Assembly (NCBI GenBank): GCA_029964075.1
Contig: CM057135.1
Location: 3,891,001-3,955,000, forward strand
From: Patiria pectinifera
Taxonomy: Eukaryota > Echinodermata > Asteroidea > Valvatida > Asterinidae
Direction: 5' to 3'
DNA: 64,000 nucleotides
Position numbers and translations under genes: made by a program. Positions 34,129 to 45,632 of this stretch are shown one piece after another. The notes under the pieces are model-generated. The model ran no database searches and had not been told where the DNA came from. It saw nothing but the letters and a program-made list of their open reading frames with translations. How positions within the stretch are numbered: position 1 is the stretch's first letter; every line of letters begins with the position of its first letter.

Positions 34129-35722
34129 CTCGATTGCAAAGATCCTTTGTCTTCTGGATCATGTTGATAGCTTCTTCTTTGGTTGGAACCGATATCAGGC
34201 CATCATCAACGTAGAAATTACGTCGCACAAAGTTAGCTGCCTCAGATCCAAGCTCTGATTCAAAGTCGTAAGCAATCCGTCTCAGGCCAAAGTTTGCCCA
34301 TCCAGGAGACGAGGTGGCACCAAACAGGTGCACCTTCATGCGAAACACCTGAGGATCTCCTTCAAAGCTTCCGTTGTCCCACCATAGGAATCTAAGAAAA
34401 TTGCGATGCTCTGCGTTGACTTTGAACTGGTAGAACATCTGCTCTACGTCGCAAATGAGTGCCACACGTTCTCTTCTGAATCGGCAGAGTACACCCGCAA
34501 GGGCGTTCGTAAGGTCAGGACCCTGGAGAAGGTGATCGTTGAGGCACTCTCCGTTGTATCTCGCGCTACAGTCGAATACCACCCTGATCTTCTCAGGTTT
34601 CTTGCTATGGTTCACTCCGTGGTGGGGTATATACCACACGTGACCACTGTCCTCGCATTCAAGAAGCTCGGATTCTGCAACACGTTCTGCATAACCACTT
34701 TTGATGATATTTCGCATGAAGGAGCAGTAGTCCTGATGGTACCTCTGATCTTTTATGAAACGACTCTTTAGCTGGGCAAGGCGGCGGATCACTTGAATCT
34801 TGTTATTCGGCAGTTCAGGAGGTTTGCTTTCCTTGAATGGGAGTGGCATGATGTAGTGACCATCTGGTTGCTGGCGGATGCCTTCTTGCATCTTCTTCAT
34901 AAACTTGCGGTCATCAAACGAAACTGGAACATCACTTGACGCTCGTTCTGAAAAGTCAAGTTCCATCATTTCCGCAATCTCTGAGGGGTTGAACACCTCC
35001 TTGATGTGTGTTCTGAATGCAAGTAGAACATGGTCTCGCAAGGGGCTCATGCCAACTGGACTGTCAGCGTCGGATGAAAACAATGGATTCTCGCACGCCA
35101 GGAATCTATGACTCACTCCTATTGGGTCAGATTCATCCTCTCTTAGCTTGGGGTCGACAATTCCTATGATTCCCCAACCAAGGTCTGTCCTCTGTCCATA
35201 CGGTTCGTTGTCAACTGGTGCAATCACCTCACGAGGGGCTAGGGCCTGTGGACAGTTGTATCCAATAAGGATTCCAACTTCGCAGTCGGCTAGGGGCATC
35301 AGCTCGTTTGCTATCTTGTTCAAGTGGGGCCATCGTCTCGCCATGTCTGCGGTAGGTATGTGCGTCCGATTGGCAGGCATGATCTCTCTGGTGAATGCCG
35401 AAGGGAGGGAAATTCTCACAGAGCTGTCATGTCCCCGCACCTGTAGTCCTCTAATCTTTCGTGATTCTACTCGTTGATTGGATGAAAGCATCGTCGAAAG
35501 CAACAGCTGGACTCTTGGTCCGTCAAGACCGAGTGCGTCACATGTATCATCCAAGATAAATGTGGTGTCTGATTGCGTGTCAAGGAGTGCATACACGAGT
35601 CTCTCTCGCTCGGGTGTGTCAGAATGTGGCAACCATACGGGTACGATCATCGAACTCTTTCCTTGTTCGCATATGTCACAGAAGTTATTCACTCGTGTGT
35701 GGGAGCTTGTTGATGCCACCAC
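33995..35722 (-). pseudogene. BEL/Pao protease and reverse transcriptase
   Basis: A 575-codon open frame. The aspartic protease motif YALLDTQSDTTFI lies at about residues 44-56; Gln replaces the usual Gly of DTG(S/A). The RT follows, with VVFDCSARYNG, CDVEQMFYQFKVN (first catalytic Asp), FGATSSPGWANFGL and FYVDDGL (YxDD) near residue 515. The frame ends inside pol and the next domain continues in another frame. RT copies element RNA in cytoplasmic particles. Confidence 0.9.
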
Positions 35723-35827
35723 TGGTTTAGGTACTTCGCTCTCTGACTTTGGTCTTGGGACTGAAGTTTCCTTGACATCACCGTGAAGTGAAGTCGGGTG
35801 TCGTCGGTTGCATGTCTGGCAAGTTTT

Positions 35828-36049
35828 TCACTGGCGGCATTGCTTTGACCTGTGTCCTGGGGTTAAGCAGGCAAAGCAAAGTCCCCTTTTCATGACGAAT
35901 TGTTTCCTCTCTTCAAGTGATTTTGAGAGAAAATTGCGGCAGTCATCAAGCTGGTGGTTTCTTCTGTCGCAGAGTAGACAAACTTTGTATGAAGATACTC
36001 TCTCTGGTTTTGTCTCAGCTCCAGTTGAAAATGTGCTAGCTCCGGTCAA
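35828..36049 (-). pseudogene. BEL/Pao Gag zinc knuckles
   Basis: Two CX2CX4HX4C knuckles are visible: CLLCDRRNHQLDDC and CFACLTPGHRSKQC, separated by a basic linker. This is the nucleocapsid-like, RNA-binding end of Gag, lying between the Gag and protease frames. Confidence 0.88.
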
Positions 36050-36132
36050 TCTCTTGGGTTCGTTCCTGGAACTTCGAGCACCTTGCTTCGCAGCGTCACT
36101 AGGTTTGTCTGTCTTCAGAGACTGGAGCGAAG

Positions 36133-37307
36133 TTACTGGGTCGCAGGCCAGGTCAGCTTCAGGTCAGGCCTTGGGACTAGCCAGTCCGGTAGCTTAGCAA
36201 GTACCTTTCGGTTTTCTCTGTCATCATTCAATATGTTCAGGTTGTCACTCAACTTCATCGCCGATTCGCATTGTCGAAGAAAGTCAGCTAGATTTCGCAA
36301 ACCCTTGCCGTCTCTTGGGGCTATCTTGGGCCATGTGTCTAACTTGTCTCTGAACGCACTGGCGATGACGAATGGATCTCCGTATCTCTTATGCAGCAAG
36401 GCCTTGGCCTGGTCGAATGCATCATCACTTGACAAGATGAGAAATCCGTCGACAGCTTCCTTAGCTGGTCCAGTCAAATATCTTTTCAGGTAGTGCAGTC
36501 TTTCCGAGGGGGGCACACTTCTCTTTTCAATCAATGTTTCAAAGCTGGTTTTCCAACTGGGATACTTTAAGGGGTCGCCTGAAAACACACCAGGTTCAGG
36601 CAGGGGGAGACGACTCAAAATGAGCTGATTGGCAAAAATATTGGCCAGGTCGTTCAAATCATTTCTGTTGTTCCCTGCAGGTGTTGCTTCCTTTGGCTTT
36701 TCTGGAATCTTGTCTGAGTTCAGTGGCTGTTGCTCAAACACTTTCAACGGTTGAGACTCATCAGGTGGGCTCGCATTGTCATGACAGTCAGGCAGTGATT
36801 GCAGGTATTCGCTGACCATCGTGTTTCGATTCCCAACTTCTGAAATTTCTTCAACCTCAGATCGGCCAAATTCTTCGTTTAGAACCCCATCGATGGCATG
36901 AATTTTCGCTTCTATAGCGTGTAGATTTCGCATTGTCTGTAATTTCTCCAGTTCTGCTTGCTTCTTCTCAAGTTCAGCCCGCTTTGCTGCCTCGATGTCG
37001 GCATATTTTAGTTGAGCCTTCAAAGCTGCTGCTTCAGCAACAAGGGCGACTTTGGTAGATACAAACAAGCTCGAGAAGAGTTTGTACAGAGGGAAGTCTT
37101 CCTACGGCGGGAGGAACGCGCCACTCTTGAGCCGGTTTCAAAGCGTTCATGCTGTAATGGGCGATGATCCATTCCCGATGAATGTTCGCTGGCACTGGAT
37201 TGAGCAGTGGGATTAGCACCTTGACTTAACATGTCAATGTCAGGTGTGTCTACCATGAAGGGCACAGGTTCATGTTCCTGTTCCTGTGGTTTGCCACTAG
37301 TAGACAT
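36133..37307 (-). pseudogene. BEL/Pao Gag (DUF1759-like)
   Basis: The start MSTSGKPQEQEHEP at 37307 passes through one frame change (37020-37068 overlap) into a coiled-coil-rich segment (AALKAQLKYADIEAAKRAELEKK). The conserved Gag block follows with LPLPEPGVFSGDPLKYPSWKTSF and LKRYLTGPAKEAVDGF. Gag forms the particle that packages element RNA. Frame breaks near 37050 and 36130 prevent a single product. Confidence 0.88.
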
Positions 37308-37988
37308 GACGACGCATGTACATGTGCCTTTAAGCTAGAGACTATACTTGCAACAGAAGGTAAGTTACGAATGTACATGTAAATACAATGGGCAACAATA
37401 CTGTCGTCAAAATGTTGCAGTAAATATGGTTAGGGCCTAGGCATATGGGACTGGCAAAATACAATTAGGCTTACGTAAGTAACTACGGAATATATATGTA
37501 CCTACAAGATATATGTGTAACTACGGGCAACAAACTTAATTGCCAAAAATTCACACTTGTTGATAATGCAAAAATTAGTCTAATGTAAGTGCAATTCACT
37601 GGGCACTATAACAAATTTTACAAATTCCACAAAGATTGCAGGCAATCGCAGCAAACTTAAATCGTGCTAAATGAGAATACGCAACAAAATGCACAGTTTC
37701 TGATAAATGCCTCAACATGTTCTCAGTCAGGCAAATGTTCACTGAGGGTGGTCTCAGGTCATGCAAATGTTCTTTGAAGGAAGTCGCAGGTCCACTTCGA
37801 ACAGTCTTGTTCTGTGTTCAACTTCAACTGTTGTTCCACTTCAACTGTTGTTCCACTTCAGCTGTCTTGTTCCACTTCAGCTGTCTTGTTCCACGTCCCG
37901 GTAGTCTCACTGAAGTCCAACGGTAGGTCAAAGGTAGGCCAATGGTAGCGCAGGGGTAGCCCAATGACTGCTGGACGGGAGTTTTCTT

Positions 37989-38778
37989 TATAACAGGCTG
38001 TACTCGCAATTTCAGGGTTATAAACGCAAGGTGACGCAATCTTTAATCTTATTTCAATCTTAATTTATCTTTAATCCGGTAAGTCTGCTATTGTTCTGCT
38101 CTGGAGGTTCTCTGGAGGGCAATAAATTGATGCGCCTGACTGACTTCAAAACTTCTGGTCAGACAGGACCTTGTACTGGACGAGACTGGGCTGAAGACCG
38201 GACTGGCTTTGGACCGGACGAGGTACCGGGGGGCCCTTTTCATACCAGGGCTGAATGGTCACGGTCCCTAAGTAGACTTCATTGAAGTACAGCTGCTAGA
38301 GTTCGCAAGGGGTCTCGACAGAAGCCTTTAATCCATAATCATCACTCTTGGCTCCGTGAAAACTGGTATAAACAAATAAAATGCATATAGATTCACATAA
38401 GTACTTGTAAGTTGTACAAAGTTGTAGTTAGGTCACGAGGTGAATACATGTCATGCATGTACATGAATGCAAATATCCAAATCCAAAGTGTAGCAAAACA
38501 TCTAGTGAAAATGTCTCTAAAATGCACGAAAATACATTCTGCAATCTCAATACACAAAACAGAATATATCATGTACCTCCTTGCATCCTATAAGTCTACT
38601 GTAGAATTCGCAATAGTAGATAATTCTCAGGTTTAATCTTCGAAAAGGTCGCATAGTCGCATAGATGTGGTTGCTACAGCATGACGTTGTTCGTTTGTTC
38701 GAGGGAGGTATTCTGTACTCCACTAAATACTGCTTAAAGGTGCTGTGACAATCTAACAGTGATTCATCTGCATCAACA
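37989..38778 (-). repeat. BEL/Pao 5' LTR (790 bp)
   Basis: Includes an extra 229 bp (38041-38269) absent from the partner. The extra segment is richer in G+C than the surrounding LTR and contains GACCGGAC/GGACCGGAC motifs. Confidence 0.9.
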
Positions 38779-38783
38779 CTTAT

Positions 38784-40230
38784 CAACTAAATGTTATAAC
38801 GATGTGGGGAATTATTCACTTTCTTAATTCCTCAAATAGTGCAAAAGGAAAACCCTGATACTTCAAACCCAACCCAATCAAACCAAACCCATGACACAGA
38901 GCTGTCTGCTCCTTTCCAAATTTAACCATGACATGAGTGAACTCTGTCTGTTTACTACTATGTGTACTACAATAAAAAAAATGTCTATACATTTGTATGC
39001 AGCAAATTTAAACACAAACAACTCAAAATAACCATCCTCTCCCTCCCCACACCCCCCCCCCCAAAAAAACCCAACAAAGTAAAAAATAAACAATAAAAAT
39101 AAGGGAAATATTCAACCCCCAATACGTGGTAGGTTTCTTGGACCACTTCACACCTTTGTTTCTAAACAGTAACAGTCATGCCGACTGTTAAAAAAATCAT
39201 CACCTGATGATACAAGCTCACATTTGCCACAAAATCATGGTATGTCATGAGACGTTTTTTTGTGGCTAGAGGACCATCACAGATTTTTTCTTTGCAAAAG
39301 ATATACATGTACACGTAGGTAGAATAACAATTGCATGTTAATCCACCCCATACTTTTTGAAAGGTCAAATCTGTGATAGCCCTAAAGCCAAATATGTTTC
39401 TCGTGACATGACTGCCAAATTTCATTTTTAATCATCAAGTGAATTCTATCGTATTGTGCACCACTCTGACGGACTATAGATAAATATGTGTGACTGAAAA
39501 CAAAAGTAAATACAAAAACATATACCATTATTCACCAAAGGATGAAAGTAGCTACCTTACTGCCAAACCATAAAGACTGATGATCTTTTCAGTCTTAATT
39601 TTTAAAATAAAAATCTTTTTACCTCAGGTCCATTTATTATACCCAACTTAAAAATAAACAAACTTAGTATACACCTTATACACCTTTTCAGACCGTCAGT
39701 TCTAGGTCAAAAAATAGTTTTCAACTTGTTAAAATAAAAACAAGAACTAATAACATTCTGCAGAACTTACCAAACAGGTGTTCGGTAGCTTTATTTTTTT
39801 TATAAAAGAGATGAGCATATTTCTTTTGATTTTGAACTTAACACAACTTGCCAACAGTTGCCTACAAATTAAGGACTTTGTGCTGTAGAGTGATAAAGGG
39901 ACTCCCACTTATTACTTAAGGATGTACACTTTTATTAGTTACTGCAGGAACTTTGGCAAGATACACCCCTGAAAACATCATTGAAAAGAAATTTAAAAAG
40001 TATTCAAATAACATACCTAAATATAGCTTTTCATTTAACAGCTGCTGGTGGTTAATTTTCACTTTACATCTGCCTCACTTATCACATCAAAATCATAACT
40101 TTCTCTATCCGTGGTAGGGAAACAAAATAAAATGTCTTCAATTTAGTAAAAGTTAAATTACTGAGGTAGTCGGTCGGTAAAACTGAACACAAAATGTGAT
40201 GAAAATCTCAATGGTGACAACATGCCTTGG
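38784..40230. other. Gene-free stretch right of the BEL element
   Basis: AT-rich. Parts resemble 29.2-30.1 kb, which suggests an older dispersed repeat that predates the BEL insertion. No gene is supported. Confidence 0.5.
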
Positions 40231-40244
40231 TGGAAAACTTCACA

Positions 40245-40495
40245 GATTTAAACTTTGTGAAGAAAACCTAGTGGATCTTTCTTCTTGACTTGGTCCTTGG
40301 TATTTCTCCACGTGCGATCCTTGAAGACGAGTGGTGCAGCTTTCATCGCTGTGGTGATCGGTCCTTTTCCTGGGACTTTCCGTGCTCTTAGGACAATCCC
40401 TAGATGCCTGTTGACGGCTTCCTTTTTCGGCATCGGTCCACATCTTCTTCGTCTGGCGTTCACTGGTAATTTTTTTTTTCCGTGGCTGCATCTGT
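40245..40495 (-). pseudogene. Possible C-terminal exon of a tyrosine-recombinase-like protein (Myb-like domain)
   Basis: Across two frames the segment reads W-aD-AEK-AVNRHLG, VPGKGPIT, APLVFKDRTWRNTKDQV. This pattern of spaced Trp residues and the VPGK turn is known from the ends of the uncharacterised recombinase-like proteins whose core lies at 48.1-49.8 kb. A splice acceptor (GATACAG/ATGCAG near 40498) precedes it. At the other side, the recombinase block ends in a donor (GAAG/GTATGA near 48204). That would make an intron of about 7.7 kb. The link is inference. Confidence 0.45.
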
Positions 40496-40840
40496 ATCAT
40501 CACAATTATGGAAGCATAAACATGCAGGTCAAAAATAAATTGCACACAGCTTCTATTGGGAGGTCTATAAAACTACATATCACCATAATCAGAAAGAATT
40601 CAAATCTTGTAAACCAGGATTCCACCAATATGTAAGGGATTTTACAAACTCCAAGATTCCACTAAAATCTTTCCAAATTCTGCAAAATCTTTTTTACAAA
40701 ATGGAGGATTTTTCAGGATTGATCTGATGAAGGTAAAAGACAAAAATGGGTGGTTGATTTTGGAGGATGTCAAGCCAAGGTCTTGGGGCCGGACCAATAG
40801 TGTAATTCATGCTCAGCCATGCATATATTACACTTGAACT

Positions 40841-41448
40841 AGCCCAGGTTGGACGACGTCTTCATTGCATTACGACTGACGTCCAGGGTATAAATTCTAC
40901 CACCATAGCGAAAACAATTATGACACATTTTTTTTATATATTTTTTACCTAACGTAGGAAGCTGACATTTCGCTTATATAATCCTTGCGTCCAGAATTGA
41001 ACCTGCGCTGGGTTAAGGAACGCCAAATATGTCTGCGGGCAGCGTGTTTACCGAAAAAAACCGCAACATTTTCAGTACGAACTCCCCGCGTAAAGGCGTA
41101 CATGCGCGTGCCGTCGTTTGCTGCTGCTTGCTGCCGTGGCGGCAGCGTGCTAGGTGTGCATCCACGCGCGCGCGTAATCTTCACACGGGGAGTTCGTTCT
41201 GAAAATGTTTTCAATCAAAGCGTGGAATTGCGGTTTATTATCGGTAAACACGCCGCCCGCGGACATATTTGCCGTTCCTTAACCCTGCGCAGGTACAATT
41301 CTGGATACAAGGAATATGTAAGCGAAATTTCAGCTTCCTTTGTCAGATAAAAATATGCAAAAAATATGTTATAATTTTGTTCGCTATGGCATGAGAGATT
41401 CATACCCTGGACTCTGTTGCGTGTACACAACGGAGTCCAACCTGGGCT
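40841..41448. mobile_element. Mutator-like foldback MITE with 11-bp target duplication
   Basis: The 608-bp sequence is a long imperfect palindrome. AGCCCAGGTTGGAC at the left pairs with its complement at the right. Homology continues inward for more than 200 bp per arm to inner blocks (CATTTTCAG...GAACTCCCCG and complement). The direct repeat ACACTTGAACT lies at 40830-40840 and 41449-41459. Long arms and a 9-11 bp duplication are typical of Mutator-like elements. There is no transposase. Confidence 0.88.
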
Positions 41449-41459
41449 ACACTTGAACT

Positions 41460-42270
41460 AGATTATACTTGAAATCCTCCACACTCCTTCAGTATGTCAC
41501 GTACTGGCTCTGTCTCAAAACATAAAAATTGACAGTGATTGCTGAAGAATTTTGCAGGATTGAGGTAATGGTCACCACGCGAAGGACCACATTCAAGAAA
41601 TAATTGAGGGTTTTGCAGGATTGAGACTGTTAGCAATTTTTAAAAGGAGTTGGAGGATTTCGCAGGATTATGGTTGCATTGTGGCAAAAATGCCTAGGGG
41701 TTAGGGTTAATAGAGCAGCACAATTGGTCATAGCTATCACCTGATGAAAACCGGCAGTATGCAGTCAAACGCTACATGTTCACTACAGTGATTGCATCAT
41801 GAGACCGGTATTTCTCTCAATTTCTTCGGACCTCACAGAGACACTTGCCCTTTACAGTCCTAATATATTACGTCCATTGTTTAAGCCGCATCTTGCTATG
41901 TGTAGCTCTAGATAGGGATTTAACTACGGGGGTAGCAGGGAGGTGGCGGGGAGGGGGGGGGTCAGACTCAGTGGTAGTGTGGTGGTGGGTAGGGAAGGGG
42001 GAGGGGAGGGCAGGGAGGGGGAGCTGGCACATATCCTGCAGTGGATGTCCATGCCTGGGTGTTTGACACCCCGCCCCCACCCTTTTAAATCTTGAATTGA
42101 AAATAAAATGTCTTGAAGCCCACAGATATGATTTTTAAGGGTTTCCCCCCCTTAAAAAAAATAAGCCAATCATCCAAATATTGTTTCAATCTGTGAAGGT
42201 CGGGTGCAAAATTATGTTGAATTGACACAAAATGACCCAGCTTTTTTCACATTCTTCTATGAATGAATGT
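41460..42270. other. Gene-free stretch
   Basis: Contains short repeated phrases (TTTTGCAGGATTGAGG-type, three variants at 41550-41665) and G-rich tracts at 41940-42020. No gene is supported. Confidence 0.5.
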
Positions 42271-42278
42271 GTATTTGC

Positions 42279-42414
42279 GGTTACACCTCTATGTTCCGAC
42301 ACCCCTATGTTCCGACTGCACATAGTCCTATTCCTAACCCTAACCCTAACCAGTAACACAATCGTATGTGCGGTTTGTCGGAACATAGGGGTGTCGGAAC
42401 ATAGAGCAGTCACC
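42279..42414. mobile_element. Short hAT-like MITE with telomere-like core (copy 2)
   Basis: Inverted-orientation relative of 13373-13504. The perfect 8-bp direct repeat GTATTTGC occurs at 42271-42278 and 42415-42422. The inverted ends share CTCTATGTTCCGACACCCC and the core holds about three CCCTAA units. Confidence 0.9.
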
Positions 42415-42429
42415 GTATTTGCGAGAAAG

Positions 42430-43517
42430 CTTTTGAAAAATTCGCAGCCACGATGGATTCTCTTATCTGATGAACGGGTACTAACCTTCCTCCTCCATCG
42501 CGGCTGCACACTGCTCGGATTCACTGGCTTCACTTTCATCGTCTGAACTGCACAGGTACTCTGTAAAACCACCATAGGTATGCAATTTGAAAATAATGAT
42601 GCTGCATTAGATGTCCATTACTCCACTTTACACCTGCCAGTGCAAAGGATATCTTACATTAAAGACAAGCATAAGGGATTGTCCTATTAGGGACCATTAC
42701 ATTTGATACGCATAAAAGATACATATGTGGCTGGGAAATGTCACGTATTAACCAGTTTACGCCGGTATTATTTTGACATGGACTGTGCCCAGGCATGGGA
42801 CTGGCTTTTTTACAAACCTCAATCCGAGATGGGTTCAGGCCACCATCTGTAACAGGCAGCACACCCGAATATTTCCTGCCTTGCTCGCTGCCAGCTGGTT
42901 GCTGACATATTTCCAGCCTTGCTCGTGACGTGTTTACACGTCATCCACTTTGAATCCCAGAGAAACTTTGTGTGAATACATGGTTTCCGACACGAACTGG
43001 TTAAAATACTGTAGTGTGATATTTGTATCAATCTTACATTACACATTTCAACCTCTTGATACGGGATGTAAATTGCCGATACTGTAACAGGTGATATAAC
43101 ACAAAATGGTGATTTAATAGGCAACTTTTTCAAGCCACATGTACATTATTGTTTGTTTTTTTTTTCAAATCTAATGGGTCCCCATTAACCCTAACAGTTC
43201 CGAGTCCTCCAAAATCAATATGATTTTGCACACACCCTAGTGAGTCGGGGTTAACATGTAATTGAAGGTTCGTACATGTTCCGGTACGTGTACAAGAATT
43301 GGCTATACATGTGCACAGGAGGGAACACGCATGCTTACAGGAGGGAACACGCATGATGTAGAACTAAACCTGTGCTAGAACACATGTGCTAAAACATGAA
43401 CATTCACTAAGCTTGTGTTGTGCATGAACATGTACACACGGGAAAATGTTCATGTGTGCACTGCGCAGTACTGAAAAACATGTGCATGTACCAGAACATG
43501 TGCATGTACCAGAACAT
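42430..43517. other. Gene-free stretch leading into the minisatellite
   Basis: No gene is recognised. From about 43250 the sequence becomes rich in ACATGT words, including paired GTACCAGAACATGTGC-type units (43480-43515) that look like the precursor of the array. Confidence 0.5.
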
Positions 43518-44241
43518 GAACATGTTCTGACGATGAACATGTTCTGACGATGAACATGTTCTGACGATGAACATGTTCTGACGATGAACATGTTCTGACG
43601 ATGAACATGTTCTGACGATGAACATGTTCTGACGATGAACATGTTCTGACGATGAACATGTTCTGACGATGAACATGTTCTGACGATGAACATGTTCTGA
43701 CGATGAACATGTTCTGACGATGAACATGTTCTGACGATGAACATGTTCTGACGATGAACATGTTCTGACGATGAACATGTTCTGACGATGAACATGTTCT
43801 GACGATGAACATGTTCTGACGATGAACATGTTCTGACGATGAACATGTTCTGACGATGAACATGTTCTGACGATGAACATGTTCTGACGATGAACATGTT
43901 CTGGCGATGAACATGTTCTGACGATGAACATGTTCTGACGATGAACATGTTCTGACGATGAACATGTTCTGACGATGAACATGTTCTGACGATGAACATG
44001 TTCTGACGATGAACATGTTCTGACGATGAACATGTTCTGACGATGAACATGTTCTGACGATGAACATGTTCTGACGATGAACATGTTCTGACGATGAACA
44101 TGTTCTGACGATGAACATGTTCTGACGATGAACATGTTCTGACGATGAACATGTTCTGACGATGAACATGTTCTGACGATGAACATGTTCTGACGATGAA
44201 CATGTTCTGACGATGAACATGTTCTGACGATGAACATGTTC
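43518..44241. repeat. 17-bp minisatellite of p53-type half-sites, 43 palindromes
   Basis: The unit GAACATGTTCTGACGAT repeats with no length change. The first palindrome starts at 43518 and the last at 44232, exactly 42 periods later. Each unit contains the perfect palindrome GAACATGTTC, which fits the p53-family half-site consensus RRRCWWGYYY at all ten positions, with a 7-bp spacer. I see one substitution (A to G near 43903, in the spacer). Open reading through all three minus-strand frames is a by-product of the period and is not a gene. Confidence 0.95.
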
Positions 44242-44300
44242 TGCACATGTCTGAAACATGTACACGTTATAGTATCTCATTACAGTGATGCCTTACACGA

Positions 44301-44320
44301 GCAGTCAGTCCGCAGCGCAC
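44301..44320 (+). repeat. 20-bp inverted repeat, left
   Basis: GCAGTCAGTCCGCAGCGCAC, perfect complement of 47790-47809. It could be a DNA-transposon end. No target duplication was found. Confidence 0.6.
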
Positions 44321-45632
44321 GCGATAATAAGGTCAAATCCCGAACTTTATGTGCACGGGCTACGTCACGAATCGGCCACGAGACTTACACGTGTTATTGC
44401 GAGAGTTTGGTAGCTTTTTTTCATGAACTACACGTTGCAAATGAAGTAGCCGGTCTCCAAGATGGCGTGGTAATTCGAAAGCAAACGTTTTTCTGAATCG
44501 AATGATATAAAATATGTTGAGATTCAGTAAGTTGTTGGCGGAATTTTGTTCACTCGAAGTTGGGGTGTGATTTTGAGGACTATTTTTGTTGTGTTTTTAG
44601 TTCCTGCGCCCTGACTGGACTAGGTAATAATGACGAAAATGATCACCACACATCGATTAAGGAAGCAATGAACTTTCGTTTGATATGTATTTTAGCTTGT
44701 GGCGACATGTTTGTAGTTTTTCTGCGACACTTTTCGTGCGCGAGATTTGAAGTTTTTCGGCCATTTCTTTCGGCTTGTACATGCGGATCGTGCACACGAG
44801 CACATGTAATTTTTAGGGATTTTTGGCATTTTGGGGCATGTTGGGGGTGGCTGATCTAGTCAATTCGTCATGCATGTTAAAAAATTGTATGTACATTTTT
44901 CTCATTTTTTTTTTACAATTTAGGCCTATACAAATTTGTTTATTTACAATTTTTCAATTCATTACAAAATGGGATCATAAATTTTTGTTCAGCTGCCAAG
45001 CTATTTACTCCAAAATCCATTTCTATCAACTTCTATCATGTGTATGGATGTCTGCTTTTCATGAAGATAGTTAGTTGTTTTTAAATAATTTACAAATAAT
45101 GTAAGATTTTTTTTTCTGAATGCTACCGAAACGGTTTTTGTTCAGTTAATTTTGGAAAATTCCCTAGGAAAACTATACAACATACGGTGCATTTACGCTA
45201 TACACTAATTTTCTTTTGGTCATACAAAGAAAAGTCGTGAACAAAATCCTTTCGATAAATTTACAATTCTCATATTTTTTCTTTCACTATCAATACAGGA
45301 ACCTGTTCCAGCCAGTTCAATGCCTGGGTCCTTAGTTGTCGTTGACAGTTTCATCCCCTCCAACACTGGAACCGTCACGTTCACTTCAGTGCCTTGGTTG
45401 GCATGGTCCTCATTTTATGTCGTTGACATTGACAATTTATCATCTCTCACACAAGAATGTTTTCTGAGACTCAGATTCATGCAGTATGAAGTTCCTGTGT
45501 GCAGATTTTATGATTTTTGTACTTCAGTGTAAAGGCCGGTTCATATACTTGGAAATTTCTGGAGACTACGAATGGAAAGGGACATTGACATCATGAAACC
45601 TTCGCTTCAAATTTGCCGAAATTGAAACATGC
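44321..45632. other. Interior of the inverted-repeat unit, with a possible exon
   Basis: 45301-45531 is open (GAACCTGTTCCAGCC... to a TAA). It follows a good splice acceptor (TTTTTTCTTTCACTATCAATACAG), so it could be an exon of about 77 codons, but I recognise no family. 44400-44760 resembles 47270-47520 in direct orientation (CATGAACTACACGTT, CTGCGCCCTG-CT-GACTAG). Function unknown. Confidence 0.35.

Larger units (their letters stand above)
30667..38778 (-). mobile_element. Full-length BEL/Pao LTR retrotransposon
   Basis: Direct repeats at 30667-31228 and 37989-38778 flank a gag-pol region on the minus strand. Both LTRs begin (minus strand) TGTTGATGCAGATG and end CAGCCTGTTATA. A 5-bp duplication CTTAT flanks the element (30662-30666 and 38779-38783), as expected for BEL/Pao. 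The LTRs are nearly identical where they align, so insertion is fairly recent. The coding region nevertheless needs several frame changes. Confidence 0.93.

Noticed and set aside
35148-36493. Several plus-strand ORFs of 100-136 codons
   Set aside because: Antisense shadows of the BEL/Pao gag-pol frames.
42659-43354. Possible Cys-rich host exons on the minus strand
   Set aside because: Several short open frames with scattered cysteines but no splice sites in phase and no recognisable family.
43518-44241. CRISPR-like regular repeat
   Set aside because: The unit is a simple 17-bp head-to-tail repeat with identical spacers, in a eukaryotic context. There are no unique spacers and no cas genes.
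43364-44280. Three long minus-strand ORFs of 276-294 codons
   Set aside because: They are produced by the stop-free 17-bp repeat read in three frames and have no non-repeat coding sequence or family similarity.
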